Positions 53,344-63,739 are shown, counted from the stretch's first letter. The stretch is 64,000 bases of DNA from Candidatus Hydrogenedentota bacterium (GCA_013359265.1 JABWCD010000007.1:124001-188000), one strand, 5' to 3'. Made by a program: numbers and translations. Notes: generated from the sequence alone by a model not told the origin.

Positions 53344-54960
53344 GTGTACGAAGGCCCGGCGGCGCCGCAGCCCGTCAACCCAGGGGGTCCTGCGCAAGAG
53401 CCGCTTCACTCCGCGCCGCCCAAACCCCACGTGCCGGAGACGTTACGCGATCGCGTATCCACCCTGCTTCGGCGTGACTTTCTCGTCGGCGGCATCTCCC
53501 CGACGTATTACTACTCGCGCTGGCTGTTCCTGCGTCTGCTTGGCGTGATCCATCTTGTCGCCTTCACGTCGTTCTGGTGGCAGATGAAAGGCCTCATCGG
53601 CAGCAACGGCATTGCGCCGGCGCAGATGTTCCTGAAACTGGTCGCGGATCGGACGGCGGGCGCGCCGTTCACACGGCTTGTACGCGTGCCGACGCTGTGC
53701 TGGTTCACCGGCTCCGACTGGTTCCTGCACGCGCTGTGCGCGATCGGAACAATCGCGGCAATTGTCTTAATCGTTGACGTCGCGCCACCGATTTGTCTCG
53801 CCATCCTGTTCGTCGTCTACTTGTCTCTCGTGTCGGTGACGCCCGATTTTCTCGGGTTCCAATGGGACACGCTGCTGCTCGAAACGACCTTCCTCGCGAT
53901 CTTCTTCGCGCCGATGAAACTGCTCCCCGGCATTCGCAGGGAAGAAATCCACTCCCGCGTGATGCTCATGTTGCTGCGTTGGCTGTTGTTCCGCCTGATG
54001 TTCATGTCTGGTTTCGTGAAGCTGGGCGACGAAACGTGGCGCAACCTGACGGCGCTCGCATACCACTACGAGACGCAACCCCTTCCGCACATTGTCAGTT
54101 GGTACGCACACCAGATGCCGCTGTGGTTTCACAAGATATCCGTCGCGGGCACATTTGCGATCGAACTCGTGCTGCCGTTCCTGTTCGCTGCGCCGCGCCG
54201 CGTGCGCGCGTGGGTGTTCGCGGCGTTTGTGTTGTTTCAAGCGTCCATTGGCGCGACAGGCAACTACACGTATTTCAATCTGTTGACGGTTACGCTGTGC
54301 CTCATGCTGCTGGACGACCGTCACTGGCAGGCGCTGGCGCCGGGGCGCCTGAAAGAGTTCTTCGAGCGCCCGCCGCTCATTCGCCTGCCGCGTTACCGCA
54401 AGATCGTCATGGGGCTGATCGGCGTTTTCATTGTGTTCGTCACCGGGTTTCAGATGTGCCTTTTGTTTGGCTTCACGTTGGGCGACGGCGCATACAAGCT
54501 CATCTCGTACACCGACAGCTTCCACATTGCGAACCGTTACGGCCTCTTCGCGAATATGACGACACAACGCAACGAAATCGTTATCGAAGGCAGCAACGAC
54601 GGTGAGACATGGCTCGCGTACGAGTTCAAGTGGAAGCCCGGCTCGCTCGATCGGCGGCCGGGTTGGGTACAGCCGTTTCAGCCGCGGCTGGACTGGCAAA
54701 TGTGGTTCGCGGCGTTACGGCCGGCGGCGCCGAATTGGTTCAAGAACTTCGCCGTCCGGTTGCTCCAAGGCAAACAGGAAGTGCTCGCGTTACTGGAGAC
54801 AAACCCATTTCCCGGCGCCCCGCCGCGGTACATTCGCGCGCAGTTGTACCACTATCAATTCTCAACGCCGGAACAACGCGCGCGCAGCGGGCAATGGTGG
54901 GTGCGCCGCAATCTGGGCGAGTACCCGTCTTCCGGAGCGTTTTCCGCCGTCCCGCGCTGA
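53344..54960 (+). CDS. Lipase maturation factor family membrane protein
   Basis: 538 aa from a GTG at 53344, preceded by GGAAGGGGAG, in an otherwise open frame. After a short polar N-terminus come eight or more membrane helices (LFLRLLGVIHLVAFTSFWW, ICLAILFVVYLSLVSVTPD, LMLLRWLLFRLMFMSGFVKLGDETW). The long soluble C-terminal part has NEIVIEGSNDGETWLAYEFKWKPG and NLGEYP. This matches the bacterial lipase maturation factor family (LMF), whose role in bacteria is unknown; animal LMF1 folds lipases in the secretory path. The gene stands alone. Confidence 0.85.
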   Translation: MYEGPAAPQPVNPGGPAQEPLHSAPPKPHVPETLRDRVSTLLRRDFLVGGISPTYYYSRWLFLRLLGVIHLVAFTSFWWQMKGLIGSNGIAPAQMFLKLVADRTAGAPFTRLVRVPTLCWFTGSDWFLHALCAIGTIAAIVLIVDVAPPICLAILFVVYLSLVSVTPDFLGFQWDTLLLETTFLAIFFAPMKLLPGIRREEIHSRVMLMLLRWLLFRLMFMSGFVKLGDETWRNLTALAYHYETQPLPHIVSWYAHQMPLWFHKISVAGTFAIELVLPFLFAAPRRVRAWVFAAFVLFQASIGATGNYTYFNLLTVTLCLMLLDDRHWQALAPGRLKEFFERPPLIRLPRYRKIVMGLIGVFIVFVTGFQMCLLFGFTLGDGAYKLISYTDSFHIANRYGLFANMTTQRNEIVIEGSNDGETWLAYEFKWKPGSLDRRPGWVQPFQPRLDWQMWFAALRPAAPNWFKNFAVRLLQGKQEVLALLETNPFPGAPPRYIRAQLYHYQFSTPEQRARSGQWWVRRNLGEYPSSGAFSAVPR

Positions 54961-55053
54961 ATCACGCTTTGGCCTTGGTTCTTTCCCGCTGGGAATGTGC
55001 TACTGTATTCATTTGGTTAACGTCGATGCGCATGTAGCGAGAAGTATGCCCTC

Positions 55054-56118
55054 ATGAAATCATATCCCATTCGAATCGCATCGCTTGCCTGCTCCGTCGC
55101 CCTCGCCGCGGCCGCGCAAGGTCCTCCCGGCGGCGGCCAGCAGGCTGCCAAAGTTTCGGTAAGCGTTGTTGAAGAAGGGATCATCGCGCCCAATATCGAA
55201 TGGGAAGGAAACGTCTTCTACAAGGAAGTCTCCCAACTCGCAACCGAAGTGGACGGCAAGGTTACGGAAGTCCTGTTCGAGGAGGGCCAGCACATCGACA
55301 AGGGCGCGGTCATGGTCCGGCTGGATTTCGTGTTGCTCGAAGCGGAACACCGTGCGGCCAAGGCGCTGGTCTTGCAGGCCGAGACGCAAGCGAAACTCGA
55401 ACGGGCGCGGCTCGATCGCGCGCAAAGTCTGTTGAAAGACGAAGTCACCACGCCCCAGGAATACGACGATATCCGCTTTACCGCGGAAGCCGCGGATCAC
55501 CGCGTGGAGGTAGCGAAAGCCGAGGTGGAGCGCCTCGAGCGCGAGATCGAAAAGAAGACGATTCGTGCCCCGTTCAGCGGACGAGTCGTAGACCGCACGT
55601 CGGAAATCGGCGACTGGAAAAATACGGGCGATACGGTAGCCGTCTTCGCGCGCGACGATTTGTACGATGTGATCGTCAATGTCACGGAGGCGAGTGTCGT
55701 CCATGCAAAGGTGGGTATGACGATTGCCATTCGCGTCGCCGGAAAAACATTTCCCGGCGAAATCGTGACGGTGATTCCGCGGGGCGATACGAAGAACCGC
55801 ACGTTCCCGGTAAAGATTCGGGTCGAAAAGCAGGAGTGGCTCGTCGAGGGCATGACCGCGTGGGCAACGCTTCCGGATGGTGAAGCGCGCAACTGCGTGA
55901 TCGTGCCGCGCGACGCGATTCTGCAGGACGGTTCACAGCGCTATGTGTATCGCGTCGACAAGGGACTTCCTGTTCGCACGGTGGTGACCATCGTCGGGCG
56001 AGACGGGTTGCGCACGGGTATCGAGGCCAACGGAATCAAATCCGGCGACGAAGTGATCGTCCGCGGGCAGGAACGCATTCGCCCCGGCCAGCCGATCGAC
56101 ATAGAACGCGCCGGATAG
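55054..56118 (+). CDS. RND efflux periplasmic adaptor (membrane fusion protein)
   Basis: 354 aa with a signal peptide (IASLACSVALAAAAQ). HlyD-type layout: beta-barrel and lipoyl half (EVDGKVTEVLFEEGQHIDKGAVMVRLD), an alpha-hairpin (~80-135), the second lipoyl half (KKTIRAPFSGRVVDRT), beta-barrel (VGMTIAIRVAGKTFPGEIVTVIPRGD) and membrane-proximal domain (GDEVIVRGQERIRPGQPI). It links the RND pump in the inner membrane to an outer-membrane channel. The pump gene follows 26 bp downstream; no outer-membrane factor gene is nearby. Confidence 0.9.
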   Translation: MKSYPIRIASLACSVALAAAAQGPPGGGQQAAKVSVSVVEEGIIAPNIEWEGNVFYKEVSQLATEVDGKVTEVLFEEGQHIDKGAVMVRLDFVLLEAEHRAAKALVLQAETQAKLERARLDRAQSLLKDEVTTPQEYDDIRFTAEAADHRVEVAKAEVERLEREIEKKTIRAPFSGRVVDRTSEIGDWKNTGDTVAVFARDDLYDVIVNVTEASVVHAKVGMTIAIRVAGKTFPGEIVTVIPRGDTKNRTFPVKIRVEKQEWLVEGMTAWATLPDGEARNCVIVPRDAILQDGSQRYVYRVDKGLPVRTVVTIVGRDGLRTGIEANGIKSGDEVIVRGQERIRPGQPIDIERAG

Positions 56119-56144
56119 CGTCCGCCACGCGGTAGCGACAGCGT

Positions 56145-59100
56145 ATGGACATAATCAAAACATCGATCGAGAACCCGGTCAGCGTGATCGTCGGCGTGCT
56201 GCTTGTCACACTGTTCGGCGTCATCTCGCTCATGCGCATGCCGTATCAGCTTGCCCCGCGCGTAGAAGAACCGGTGATCGAGGTCGAAACGTTTTGGCCG
56301 GGCGCGACGCCGTACGAGATCGAGCGCGACATCGTCGAGGAACAGGAGAAAGTCCTCAAGGGCATTCCCGGCCTCTACGAAATGGAAAGCAGTTGCTTCA
56401 ACAACCGGGCGAGCATCGACCTACGGTTTACGCTCGGTACCGAGATCGAGGAAGCGCTGCTGCGCGTATCGAACAAGCTCGACGAGGTGCCCGAGTACCC
56501 GCAAAACGTGGACAAACCCGTCGTCAACGCGCAGGGCACAGAGACTTCGCCGGTTGTGTGGATGGTGTTACGCCCGCGCGAGGGCAATCCCGCCAACATT
56601 TACGAATACTTGACGTATTTCGAGGACGAGATTCGCCAGCACTTCGAGCGAATCGAGGGCGTGGCGGACCTGTGGTCCTCGGGCGGAACGGCCAAGCAGA
56701 TGCAGGTGCTGGTGAAGCCGGACCTGCTGGCGGCGCACCAATTGACGATCGACAGCGTCGTTAACGCGTTGCGCGCGGAAAACGCCAACGTGTCCGCAGG
56801 CGTGTTGGGCGTGGGGCGGCGCGATTACCGCATTCGCACGGTGGCGGAATTTCGCTCGGTCGAGGACATCAGAGACGTCGTACTGCGTTCCGATGGAGAA
56901 CGGCGCATCACCGTAGGCGATGTGGCCAACGTCGAGATGGGCTTCGAGAAATTGACGACCCCCACGTTTGCCGACGGAAAGCCGGCGATCTCCTGCGGGG
57001 TGTCGCCCGAACCCGGCGTAAACGTTCTCGAACTTACAGACAGAGTTGAACAGGCGTTCAACGAATTGAACGAAGGCAAGCTGAAGGAGATGGGACTTCA
57101 GCTCGACTGGGTATCGGACCAGCGTCCGTATATCAACGGCGCAATCGAGTTGGTACGCCATGATGTGGTCGTCGGCGGTCTGTTGGCTGTCGCCGTCCTG
57201 TTGATTTTCCTCCGAAGCGTCGCGCCCACCGTCGTTGTATCGAGTTCAATCCCGATCTGCATCATCGGCACGTTCATTTTCATTTACGGGTCCGGGGGCA
57301 CCTTGAACGTGATCAGTCTCGCGGGCCTGGCATTTTCGGTGGGCATGTTCGTGGACAACTCGATCGTCGTCCTCGAAAATATCGACCGGCACCGTTTGAT
57401 GGGCAAATCTCCGGCTGATTCCGCCTACGAAGGGACCAAGGAAGTCTGGGGCGCGGTGGTGGCGTCGTCGTTGACGAACGTCGCGGTGTTTCTGCCGATT
57501 GTGTTTCTGCACCAGGAAGCGGGACAGTTGTTCCGCGAGATTGCGATTGCGATCTCCGCGGGCGTGATGATTAGCCTGCTTGTCTGCGCGACGGTGATTC
57601 CCGCGCTATCGAAGCAGGTGTACTCCTGGCGGGTCTCGAACGCGCTCGATCTCGCGCGATGGCCAAAGCTGGACGTGTTTGGCCGTATCGGCGCGTTCTT
57701 GGGCCGTGCGTGTATGGGGCTGCTTCGCGGGACTGTCATGCGAAATCGGCTCACGCGGCTCGCAAGCGTTGTCGTCATTACCGGAGCGGCGGGCATTGCA
57801 ACATACGCGATGTTCCCGAAGATGGAGTATTTGCCCGAGGGCAACCGCGATATTATCTTCAACTCGATTATCCCGCCGCCGGGCTTGTCGTATGAAGCGC
57901 GGGCGGAAATCGGGATGCAGTTCTACGAATACCTGAAGCCCTACTACGAGGTGGGACACGAGGGTTACCCCGGCGTTGCGAGTATGTTCTTTATGGGCCG
58001 CGGTTCGACGCTGTTCTGCATCGTGCGCAGCCAGGACCAGGCGCGGACGAGGGAGTTGGTTCCGCTGTGTCAGCAGGCAATCGCGCGCATCCCGTCCGTG
58101 TTCGGCGTAAGTTCGCAAGCAAGCATTTTGCAGTCGGGCCGCGGGCGCGGGCGCAGCATTGACGTGGACATCAGCGGCGGCGATCTTGAGGATCTGATCG
58201 CCTCGGCGGGCGCGCTGCGCGCGGCGATATTGGAGCGTATCGCCGAGTCGCAAGTCCGGCCGCGCCCCGCGTTGGAAGTCATGTTTCCGGAGGTCCGATT
58301 TGTCCCCTCCCGCGATCGGCTGCGCGCGGTCGGCATGACTGCGCAGCAGTTGGGCATCAACATCGACGTTCTGATGGACGGCCGCGAGATTGGCGACTAC
58401 AAGCAGGAGGGGCAGAAGAAAATCGAGCTCGTCGTGAAAGTGGCCGACGCCGATGTCGCAACGCCTGAAGAAGTGGACTCGTCGATGATCGCAACGCCGC
58501 TTGGCACGACCGTTCCGGTGTCCGCGCTCGCCGAGATGGTCGAAACGACGGGCATGACGGAAATTCGCCATCTCGAACGCGACCGCACGATTACGTTATC
58601 CGTTACGCCGCCGTTCTCCATCACGATTCAGGAAGCGATGGAACGGATCGAGAACGAGATAGTTGCCGACCTTCGCGCAAACGGCCAGATCAAGGATGTG
58701 AGTATCCGGTACAGCGGCACGGCGGACAAACTGCTCGATACGCGCAACGCGGTGAAATGGAACTTCGTGCTGGCCGCGATGATCACCTACCTGCTCATGG
58801 CGGCGCTCTACGGCAACTTCGTCTATCCGTTCGTCATCATGTTCACGGTCCCGCTCGCGGGCGCGGGCGGGTTTCTGGGCCTGATGCTGGTGAACCTTTT
58901 GATCCATGCGCAGTCACTCGACATCCTCACGATGCTCGGCTTTATCATCCTAGTGGGCGCGGTCGTGAACAACGCAATTCTGATCGTGCACCAGGCGCTG
59001 AACAACATTCGTTTCGAGGGCATGGATTATGAACCGGCGATCGAGGATTCGGTACGCACGCGCCTGCGTCCCATCTACATGAGCGCCACAACAAGCGTGT

Positions 59101-59315
59101 TCGGCATGCTCCCGCTTGTGTTGTGGCCGGGGCCGGGCTCCGAACTTTATCGCGGCATCGGCGCCGTCGTCATCGGCGGTATCGCACTTTCAACAGTTGT
59201 CACCGTCTTCCTCATCCCGCCGATGTTGTCGTGGTTCATCCGCATGGAGAAACGCGGCAAAGCGCCGGAAAAGTCGGCCGCACTCGCGACAACGGAAACG
59301 GCTCCTGCTAAATAG
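56145..59315 (+). CDS. RND multidrug/metabolite efflux pump permease
   Basis: 1056 aa, the usual length for hydrophobe/amphiphile-type RND pumps. Topology: N-terminal helix (PVSVIVGVLLVTLFGVISLM), large periplasmic loop (residues ~40-330) with NVDKPVVNAQGTE and GVGRRDYRIRT, helices ~340-560, second loop, helices ~870-1040. TM4 reads SVGMFVDNSIVVLENIDRH; the proton-relay pair is Asp-Asn here, whereas AcrB has Asp-Asp. The substrate is unknown. It is cotranscribed with the adaptor upstream. Confidence 0.92.
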   Translation: MDIIKTSIENPVSVIVGVLLVTLFGVISLMRMPYQLAPRVEEPVIEVETFWPGATPYEIERDIVEEQEKVLKGIPGLYEMESSCFNNRASIDLRFTLGTEIEEALLRVSNKLDEVPEYPQNVDKPVVNAQGTETSPVVWMVLRPREGNPANIYEYLTYFEDEIRQHFERIEGVADLWSSGGTAKQMQVLVKPDLLAAHQLTIDSVVNALRAENANVSAGVLGVGRRDYRIRTVAEFRSVEDIRDVVLRSDGERRITVGDVANVEMGFEKLTTPTFADGKPAISCGVSPEPGVNVLELTDRVEQAFNELNEGKLKEMGLQLDWVSDQRPYINGAIELVRHDVVVGGLLAVAVLLIFLRSVAPTVVVSSSIPICIIGTFIFIYGSGGTLNVISLAGLAFSVGMFVDNSIVVLENIDRHRLMGKSPADSAYEGTKEVWGAVVASSLTNVAVFLPIVFLHQEAGQLFREIAIAISAGVMISLLVCATVIPALSKQVYSWRVSNALDLARWPKLDVFGRIGAFLGRACMGLLRGTVMRNRLTRLASVVVITGAAGIATYAMFPKMEYLPEGNRDIIFNSIIPPPGLSYEARAEIGMQFYEYLKPYYEVGHEGYPGVASMFFMGRGSTLFCIVRSQDQARTRELVPLCQQAIARIPSVFGVSSQASILQSGRGRGRSIDVDISGGDLEDLIASAGALRAAILERIAESQVRPRPALEVMFPEVRFVPSRDRLRAVGMTAQQLGINIDVLMDGREIGDYKQEGQKKIELVVKVADADVATPEEVDSSMIATPLGTTVPVSALAEMVETTGMTEIRHLERDRTITLSVTPPFSITIQEAMERIENEIVADLRANGQIKDVSIRYSGTADKLLDTRNAVKWNFVLAAMITYLLMAALYGNFVYPFVIMFTVPLAGAGGFLGLMLVNLLIHAQSLDILTMLGFIILVGAVVNNAILIVHQALNNIRFEGMDYEPAIEDSVRTRLRPIYMSATTSVFGMLPLVLWPGPGSELYRGIGAVVIGGIALSTVVTVFLIPPMLSWFIRMEKRGKAPEKSAALATTETAPAK

Positions 59316-59364
59316 CATCTGCTATAACACATACCAGCGGAAGGAATCGCCGCAATGACGAGAT

Positions 59365-60177
59365 TTACTTCTTCGCGTGCTCTTCGAGATATTTGATCAA
59401 GTCCGCGGGGTGATCGGTCTGGATTCCGTCCGTGCCCCATGCGAGCATGTCCTTCCAACACTCGGTGCCGTTTTCGTCGCAGATGACAATCGCGCCGGAG
59501 GCGTGGCATGCATCGACAAAGGTCTTGGAGAAGAACTTCCACACCGACGCGACGATGCGCGGCTTTTTGTTGGCGAGCAGGTTCGCCAGGTTTTTCTCGG
59601 GTCCGGGGTCGGGCATTTCGAAGCATTCCGGGCAGGACGAACGTAAATCGGCGAGGTCCTTGCCGCCGACGTACCAGATCACTTCTTTCTCCATTCCCTT
59701 CGCCTTGACAATCGTCACAAGTTCGGGCACGGGAGCGTCTTTCAGATCGAGGTAAATTCCGATCTTGCCTTTGCAGAGATCGAGGATTTCCTCGAAAGTG
59801 GGAATCTTCGTGCCTTTCCATTGGTCGCCGATGCGCGCGCCAATATCGAGGGCGCGCAGTTCGTCCAACGTCATGTCCTTTACTTTTCCAGTCTTACCCG
59901 GAACGTATGCATCGATGCTGCTGTTATGCACACTCACGAACTTGCCATCCTTGGTGGTGCGCACGTCGATCTCGACGAAATCGCAGCCGAGATCGATGGC
60001 CTTCTGGTAGGCCGCGAGCGAGTTTTCCGGAATGCCCTCGTGCGCGCCCCGGTGCGCGACAACGTATACTCCAGCGTGCTTGGGAGGTTTGAGGCCGAGG
60101 TCAGCGAATGCGCAAAACGAAAACGCGAATGCGGCAGCGGGCACTACAAGCCAGGCTGCCAACTGATTTCTCTTCAT
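59365..60177 (-). CDS. Glycerophosphodiester phosphodiesterase (GDPD)
   Basis: 270 aa from the ATG at 60177 with AAGGGG upstream. Signal peptide (LAAWLVVPAAAFAFSFCAF), then the GDPD barrel: VVAHRGAHEGIPENSLAAY (catalytic His, general acid), DFVEIDVRTTKDGKFVSVHN with the metal-binding Glu-Asp pair and second His, and LAWGTDGIQTDHPADLIKYLEE. It should release an alcohol from glycerophosphodiesters in the periplasm, feeding phosphate or glycerol phosphate. It stands alone, convergent with the RND pump gene. Confidence 0.92.
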   Translation of the reverse strand: MKRNQLAAWLVVPAAAFAFSFCAFADLGLKPPKHAGVYVVAHRGAHEGIPENSLAAYQKAIDLGCDFVEIDVRTTKDGKFVSVHNSSIDAYVPGKTGKVKDMTLDELRALDIGARIGDQWKGTKIPTFEEILDLCKGKIGIYLDLKDAPVPELVTIVKAKGMEKEVIWYVGGKDLADLRSSCPECFEMPDPGPEKNLANLLANKKPRIVASVWKFFSKTFVDACHASGAIVICDENGTECWKDMLAWGTDGIQTDHPADLIKYLEEHAKK

Positions 60178-60213
60178 ACGACCCATCCCCTTCATCGTAT
60201 TGATTTCATGCTC

Positions 60214-60310
60214 GTGACTTGTCCTCCGAAACCGATCGGGCGAAGGAGGATCGTGCTTCGTGCTCGTGCTCGTGCTCGTAATCGTAATCGATCTTCTCGG
60301 TATTCGATCG
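60214..60310. repeat. Dispersed hairpin and CTCGTG-rich repeat
   Basis: TCCTCC at 60222-60227 pairs with GGAGGA at 60245-60250, the same hairpin as at 19459-19512. A run of CGTGCTCGTGCTCGTAATCG units follows, similar to the arms at 19866-19959. Its function is unknown. Confidence 0.5.
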
Positions 60311-60321
60311 ATCCTCTTCTC

Positions 60322-61842
60322 TCAAAATATCCCTCGCTCGTCTCTCTCGGCGCAGGTCAATTCGCAAGCGTCTGCCTGCACGTTCAGCGCCCCAAAATCC
60401 CGCGCATCCAACTCGGGCAACGACTGCACAACATCGAGAAACCGTTTCGCCTCCTTCTCGCTCACGATGCCCTGCGTGAGTGTATGGAACTTGCGGATGT
60501 AGTCGGCGCGCTGAAAGGGCCGAGCGCCGAGCGAATGGGCGTTCGCCACCGCCAATTCATCGACCAGCTTCTTCCCATCCTTGAACGCAATTTCTACTCG
60601 CCCGCCGAAGGCTTTCTCCTTCGGATCGGTTGAATGGTAGCGCTGTGTCCATTCGGCGTCCTCACGCGTTTCGATCTTGTGCCATAACCGCACGGTGTCC
60701 GGTCGCGCGGCGCGCTCGGGCGCGTAGCTGTCCACGTGGTGCCAGCGGCCGTCCTGCAACGCGACCGCGAAGATGTACATGATGCTGTGGTCCAGCGTTT
60801 CGCGGCTGGCTTTCGGGTCCATCTTTTGCGGGTCGTTCGCGCCGGTGCCGATGACGAAGTGCGTGTGATGGCTCGTGTGGATCGTGATCTTCTCGATGGA
60901 CTCGAAATCGGGAATTTGCGCGCGCATCTTGAATGCGAGATCGATGAGCGCCTGCGACTGGTACTCCGCCGAATGCTCTTTCGTATACGACTCGAGGATC
61001 ATGCGCTTGGGCTCGCCGGGCTCGGGCAACGGCACCTCGTACGCAGCGTTTGCGCCATCGAGCATGTAGGCAATGATGCTGTCTTCGCCTTCGTAAACCG
61101 GCGACGGGCTGCCCTCGCCGCGCATGGCGCGATCGACAGCCTCTACCGCAAGCTTGCCCGCGTGCGCGGGGGCGTAGGCCTTCCAACTCGAGATTTCGCC
61201 TTTGCGCGACTGGCGCGTCGTGAACGATACGTGAACGGCTTGTTGCACGGCCTGATAGATCGCTTCCGTGTCGAGACTCAACAACGCGCCGATGCCCGCG
61301 GCCTGCGCGGGGCACAGGTGCGCGATGTGATCCTTCTTGTGCTTGTGCAGGCAAATCGCTTTCACGAGCGCGATCTGGATTTCGTAGCCGGTGAGAATGC
61401 CGCGCACGAGGTCGCGGCCCGTCAGTCCGCGTTTTGCGCCGCACTGTTGGGCGACGGCGAGAATCGGCGGGATGTTGTCACCGGGATGCGAGTAGTCCGC
61501 GGCGAGGAAGGTGTCGTGCATATCGAGTTCGCGGACGGCCGTTCCGTTCGCCCACGCCGCCCACTCGGCGTCGAACGCTTGCGTATTTTCAACGCCGAAC
61601 ACCTGCGCGCCGCTTGCGCGCGGGTGTGCCACGGCCTGGCTGCGCGCGCTCGCCACCGGACGCCGGTTGATTGCCGCCAAGGCCACTGCCGCGTTGTCGA
61701 TAATGCGATTGACGACCATGTCCTGCGCCGCGGGATCGATCGGCGCGCGATCGTTCGCGACGGCGGCGATCTTCCACGCCAACTGTTCCTCGCGCGGCAA
61801 CGGTTCTTTCGACGGATACACGCGAACGGTGTGCAACTTCAT
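60322..61842 (-). CDS. prpD: MmgE/PrpD-family 2-methylcitrate dehydratase-like protein
   Basis: 506 aa. PrpD-family features: [54 protein letters not shown], an active-site-like [29 protein letters not shown], and [23 protein letters not shown]. The enzyme dehydrates 2-methylcitrate to cis-2-methylaconitate in propionate metabolism; no prpB or prpC neighbour is here, so the physiological substrate is not certain. No clear Shine-Dalgarno was seen. Confidence 0.85.
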   Translation of the reverse strand: MKLHTVRVYPSKEPLPREEQLAWKIAAVANDRAPIDPAAQDMVVNRIIDNAAVALAAINRRPVASARSQAVAHPRASGAQVFGVENTQAFDAEWAAWANGTAVRELDMHDTFLAADYSHPGDNIPPILAVAQQCGAKRGLTGRDLVRGILTGYEIQIALVKAICLHKHKKDHIAHLCPAQAAGIGALLSLDTEAIYQAVQQAVHVSFTTRQSRKGEISSWKAYAPAHAGKLAVEAVDRAMRGEGSPSPVYEGEDSIIAYMLDGANAAYEVPLPEPGEPKRMILESYTKEHSAEYQSQALIDLAFKMRAQIPDFESIEKITIHTSHHTHFVIGTGANDPQKMDPKASRETLDHSIMYIFAVALQDGRWHHVDSYAPERAARPDTVRLWHKIETREDAEWTQRYHSTDPKEKAFGGRVEIAFKDGKKLVDELAVANAHSLGARPFQRADYIRKFHTLTQGIVSEKEAKRFLDVVQSLPELDARDFGALNVQADACELTCAERDERGIF

Positions 61843-61926
61843 TAGGCAGTCGTCCCCTCTTTCCGCAAGTTTGGCATTTTCACTTTCCGTGCGCGCCAGC
61901 GACGATTCGGCGCGGCGCGGCGGAGC

Positions 61927-62754
61927 TTATTCTTCAACGCTCTTATACTTCTCGAGCTGGTCCGGTTTGAGCACGCCTTCGATCGCCTTCTTCATCGCGT
62001 CGCGCTTGGCTTCGAGCGCTTTTTCCAGTTCGGCTGCGGACGCGCCAGCTTTCCGCGACGCCGCGTACAATTCGTCCGCCGCGTTCTGAATCCCGCCAAG
62101 CTGCACATTGTAGATCGTCCTGACCTTTTCCTGCTGGGCCGTGTTGAGGCCAACATCCTCGGTCAGTTTCGTCACGCGATTCGTCACGTGCTCGTCGTAC
62201 AAATCGCGCCGCCGCTTTTTCTCGTACGCCTCGAATTTCTGCGCTTGCCCCGGCGACACATGGGCGGTAATCCACTTCGCGAGGTCTTCACGCAGCGCGC
62301 GGCGTTGCGGGCCCCGGAGCAGCTTCTCGTTCGGCGACTTGTCGGGCAGCGCCTTGATTTCCGCCAGGCGCGCGCGGTACCGCTCGAATTCCTTCTCGAT
62401 TTCGTTCTTTTGGGTGTCGCTCAGGCCAAGTACCTGCACCAGCGAGTTCAACTCCGATTCGTCGCCGCCGGACTCCTTCGCCTCGAGGAGTTCGCGGCGC
62501 GCCTTCGCTTCGGCGGACTCGCTCTTGGTTTTGGACTCGCCGCTGTCCGCAGCATCGGATTCGTCCTTGTTTTTCTTCTTTCCCTTCGTGTCCTTGGTGT
62601 CTGCCTCGGTTACGGGCGATGCGCCTTCCGCGGCACTCCCTGCGGATGCCGCGCCCCTCTTTTCCTTTTTCTCTTTTCCCTCCGCGGCATTCACACTCCC
62701 AACCGCGACGCTGATGCACAAGGCCAAAAGACCCAACATCCTAATCGGCCGCAT
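61927..62754 (-). CDS. Secreted charged protein with Spy/CpxP-like LTxxQ segments
   Basis: 275 aa. A signal peptide (MLGLLALCISVAVGSVNAA) precedes a Lys/Glu/Asp-rich low-complexity region (~25-85) and a helical C-terminal part with three LTxxQ-like motifs: LSDTQKNEIEKEFERYR, LNTAQQEKVRTIY and LKPDQLEKYKSV. Such helical repeats are typical of Spy/CpxP-type periplasmic chaperones and of uncharacterised PVC proteins. I do not claim a function. Confidence 0.7.
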   Translation of the reverse strand: MRPIRMLGLLALCISVAVGSVNAAEGKEKKEKRGAASAGSAAEGASPVTEADTKDTKGKKKNKDESDAADSGESKTKSESAEAKARRELLEAKESGGDESELNSLVQVLGLSDTQKNEIEKEFERYRARLAEIKALPDKSPNEKLLRGPQRRALREDLAKWITAHVSPGQAQKFEAYEKKRRRDLYDEHVTNRVTKLTEDVGLNTAQQEKVRTIYNVQLGGIQNAADELYAASRKAGASAAELEKALEAKRDAMKKAIEGVLKPDQLEKYKSVEE

Positions 62755-62880
62755 ATGACACGCTCCTTTTCATGGCGTCTACCCAAAATGCCACCGGCAT
62801 TTCTCGTTAGTTGCCCATCGTTCAGATACTACACGTTGCACACCTGCGCGCAAACGCGCCAAACCGGGGATCGTAACGGG

Positions 62881-62910
62881 TGACCGCCCATACCGACAAG
62901 CCGGTATAAT
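62881..62910 (+). promoter_or_regulatory. Sigma-70-like promoter for the ZIP transporter
   Basis: TGACCG at 62881-62886 and a perfect TATAAT at 62905-62910 with 18 bp between. The in-frame ATG at 62909 overlaps the -10 box, so translation must begin at the later ATG (62930). Confidence 0.5.
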
Positions 62911-62929
62911 GAACGTGGGGGACAAATGC

Positions 62930-63739
62930 ATGGACGCACTCGCGCAGTTGCATCCTGTGGCGCAGGCGGGGCTTGCCACACTGTTCACTTGGGGCGTCAC
63001 CGCGCTGGGCGCTTCGGTGGTCTTCGCGTTTCGCGCATTCAACCAAAAAGTGCTCGACGGGATGCTGGGCATGGCGGCCGGCGTGATGATCGCCGCGAGC
63101 TTCTGGTCGTTGCTCGCGCCCGCGATCGAGTTGAGCGCGGGAAACGGCGCGTCCCCGTGGGGCCCGCCGCTCGTTGGGTTTCTGTGCGGTGGCGGTTTTC
63201 TTTGGGCAGCGGACAAGGTCCTTCCCCACTTGCATCCCGGTTTTGCCATGAGCGAAGCAGAGGGCATTCACACCTCTTGGCGGCGCAGCACCTTGCTCGT
63301 CCTCGCCATCACGCTCCACAACGTGCCGGAAGGGCTCGCCGTGGGCGTAGCGTTCGGCGCGGCCGCGATGGATTTGCCCGGCGCGACTCTCGGCGGCGCG
63401 CTGGCGCTGGCCATCGGCATCGGAATTCAAAACTTCCCCGAAGGCACAGCCGTGGCGCTGCCGCTGCGGCGCGAGGGCATGTCGCGCGCGGGCAGTTTCA
63501 TGTACGGCCAGATGTCCGGCGCAGTCGAGCCCATCGCGGGGACGCTCGGCGCGGCCGCGGTACTCGCGATGCAGCCCATGCTGCCGTACGCGCTTTCGTT
63601 TGCCGCCGGCGCGATGATCTTCGTCGTCGCCGAGGAACTCATTCCCGAGTCGCAGCGCCGGGGCGACACCGACCTACCCACCATTGGCGTCATGGCAGGG
63701 TTTGCGGTCATGATGACGCTCGATGTAGCGCTCGGGTGA
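62930..63739 (+). CDS. ZIP-family divalent metal transporter
   Basis: 269 aa from the ATG at 62930, because the promoter -10 box covers the other candidate. About eight membrane helices. The metal-path motifs are in two helices: HNVPEGLAVGVAFG and IQNFPEGTAVALPL, with further EE pairs near VVAEELIPESQ. This is a ZupT/gufA-type importer of zinc or related metals. Zinc-requiring enzymes are frequent in this window, but no link can be shown. Confidence 0.88.
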   Translation: MDALAQLHPVAQAGLATLFTWGVTALGASVVFAFRAFNQKVLDGMLGMAAGVMIAASFWSLLAPAIELSAGNGASPWGPPLVGFLCGGGFLWAADKVLPHLHPGFAMSEAEGIHTSWRRSTLLVLAITLHNVPEGLAVGVAFGAAAMDLPGATLGGALALAIGIGIQNFPEGTAVALPLRREGMSRAGSFMYGQMSGAVEPIAGTLGAAAVLAMQPMLPYALSFAAGAMIFVVAEELIPESQRRGDTDLPTIGVMAGFAVMMTLDVALG

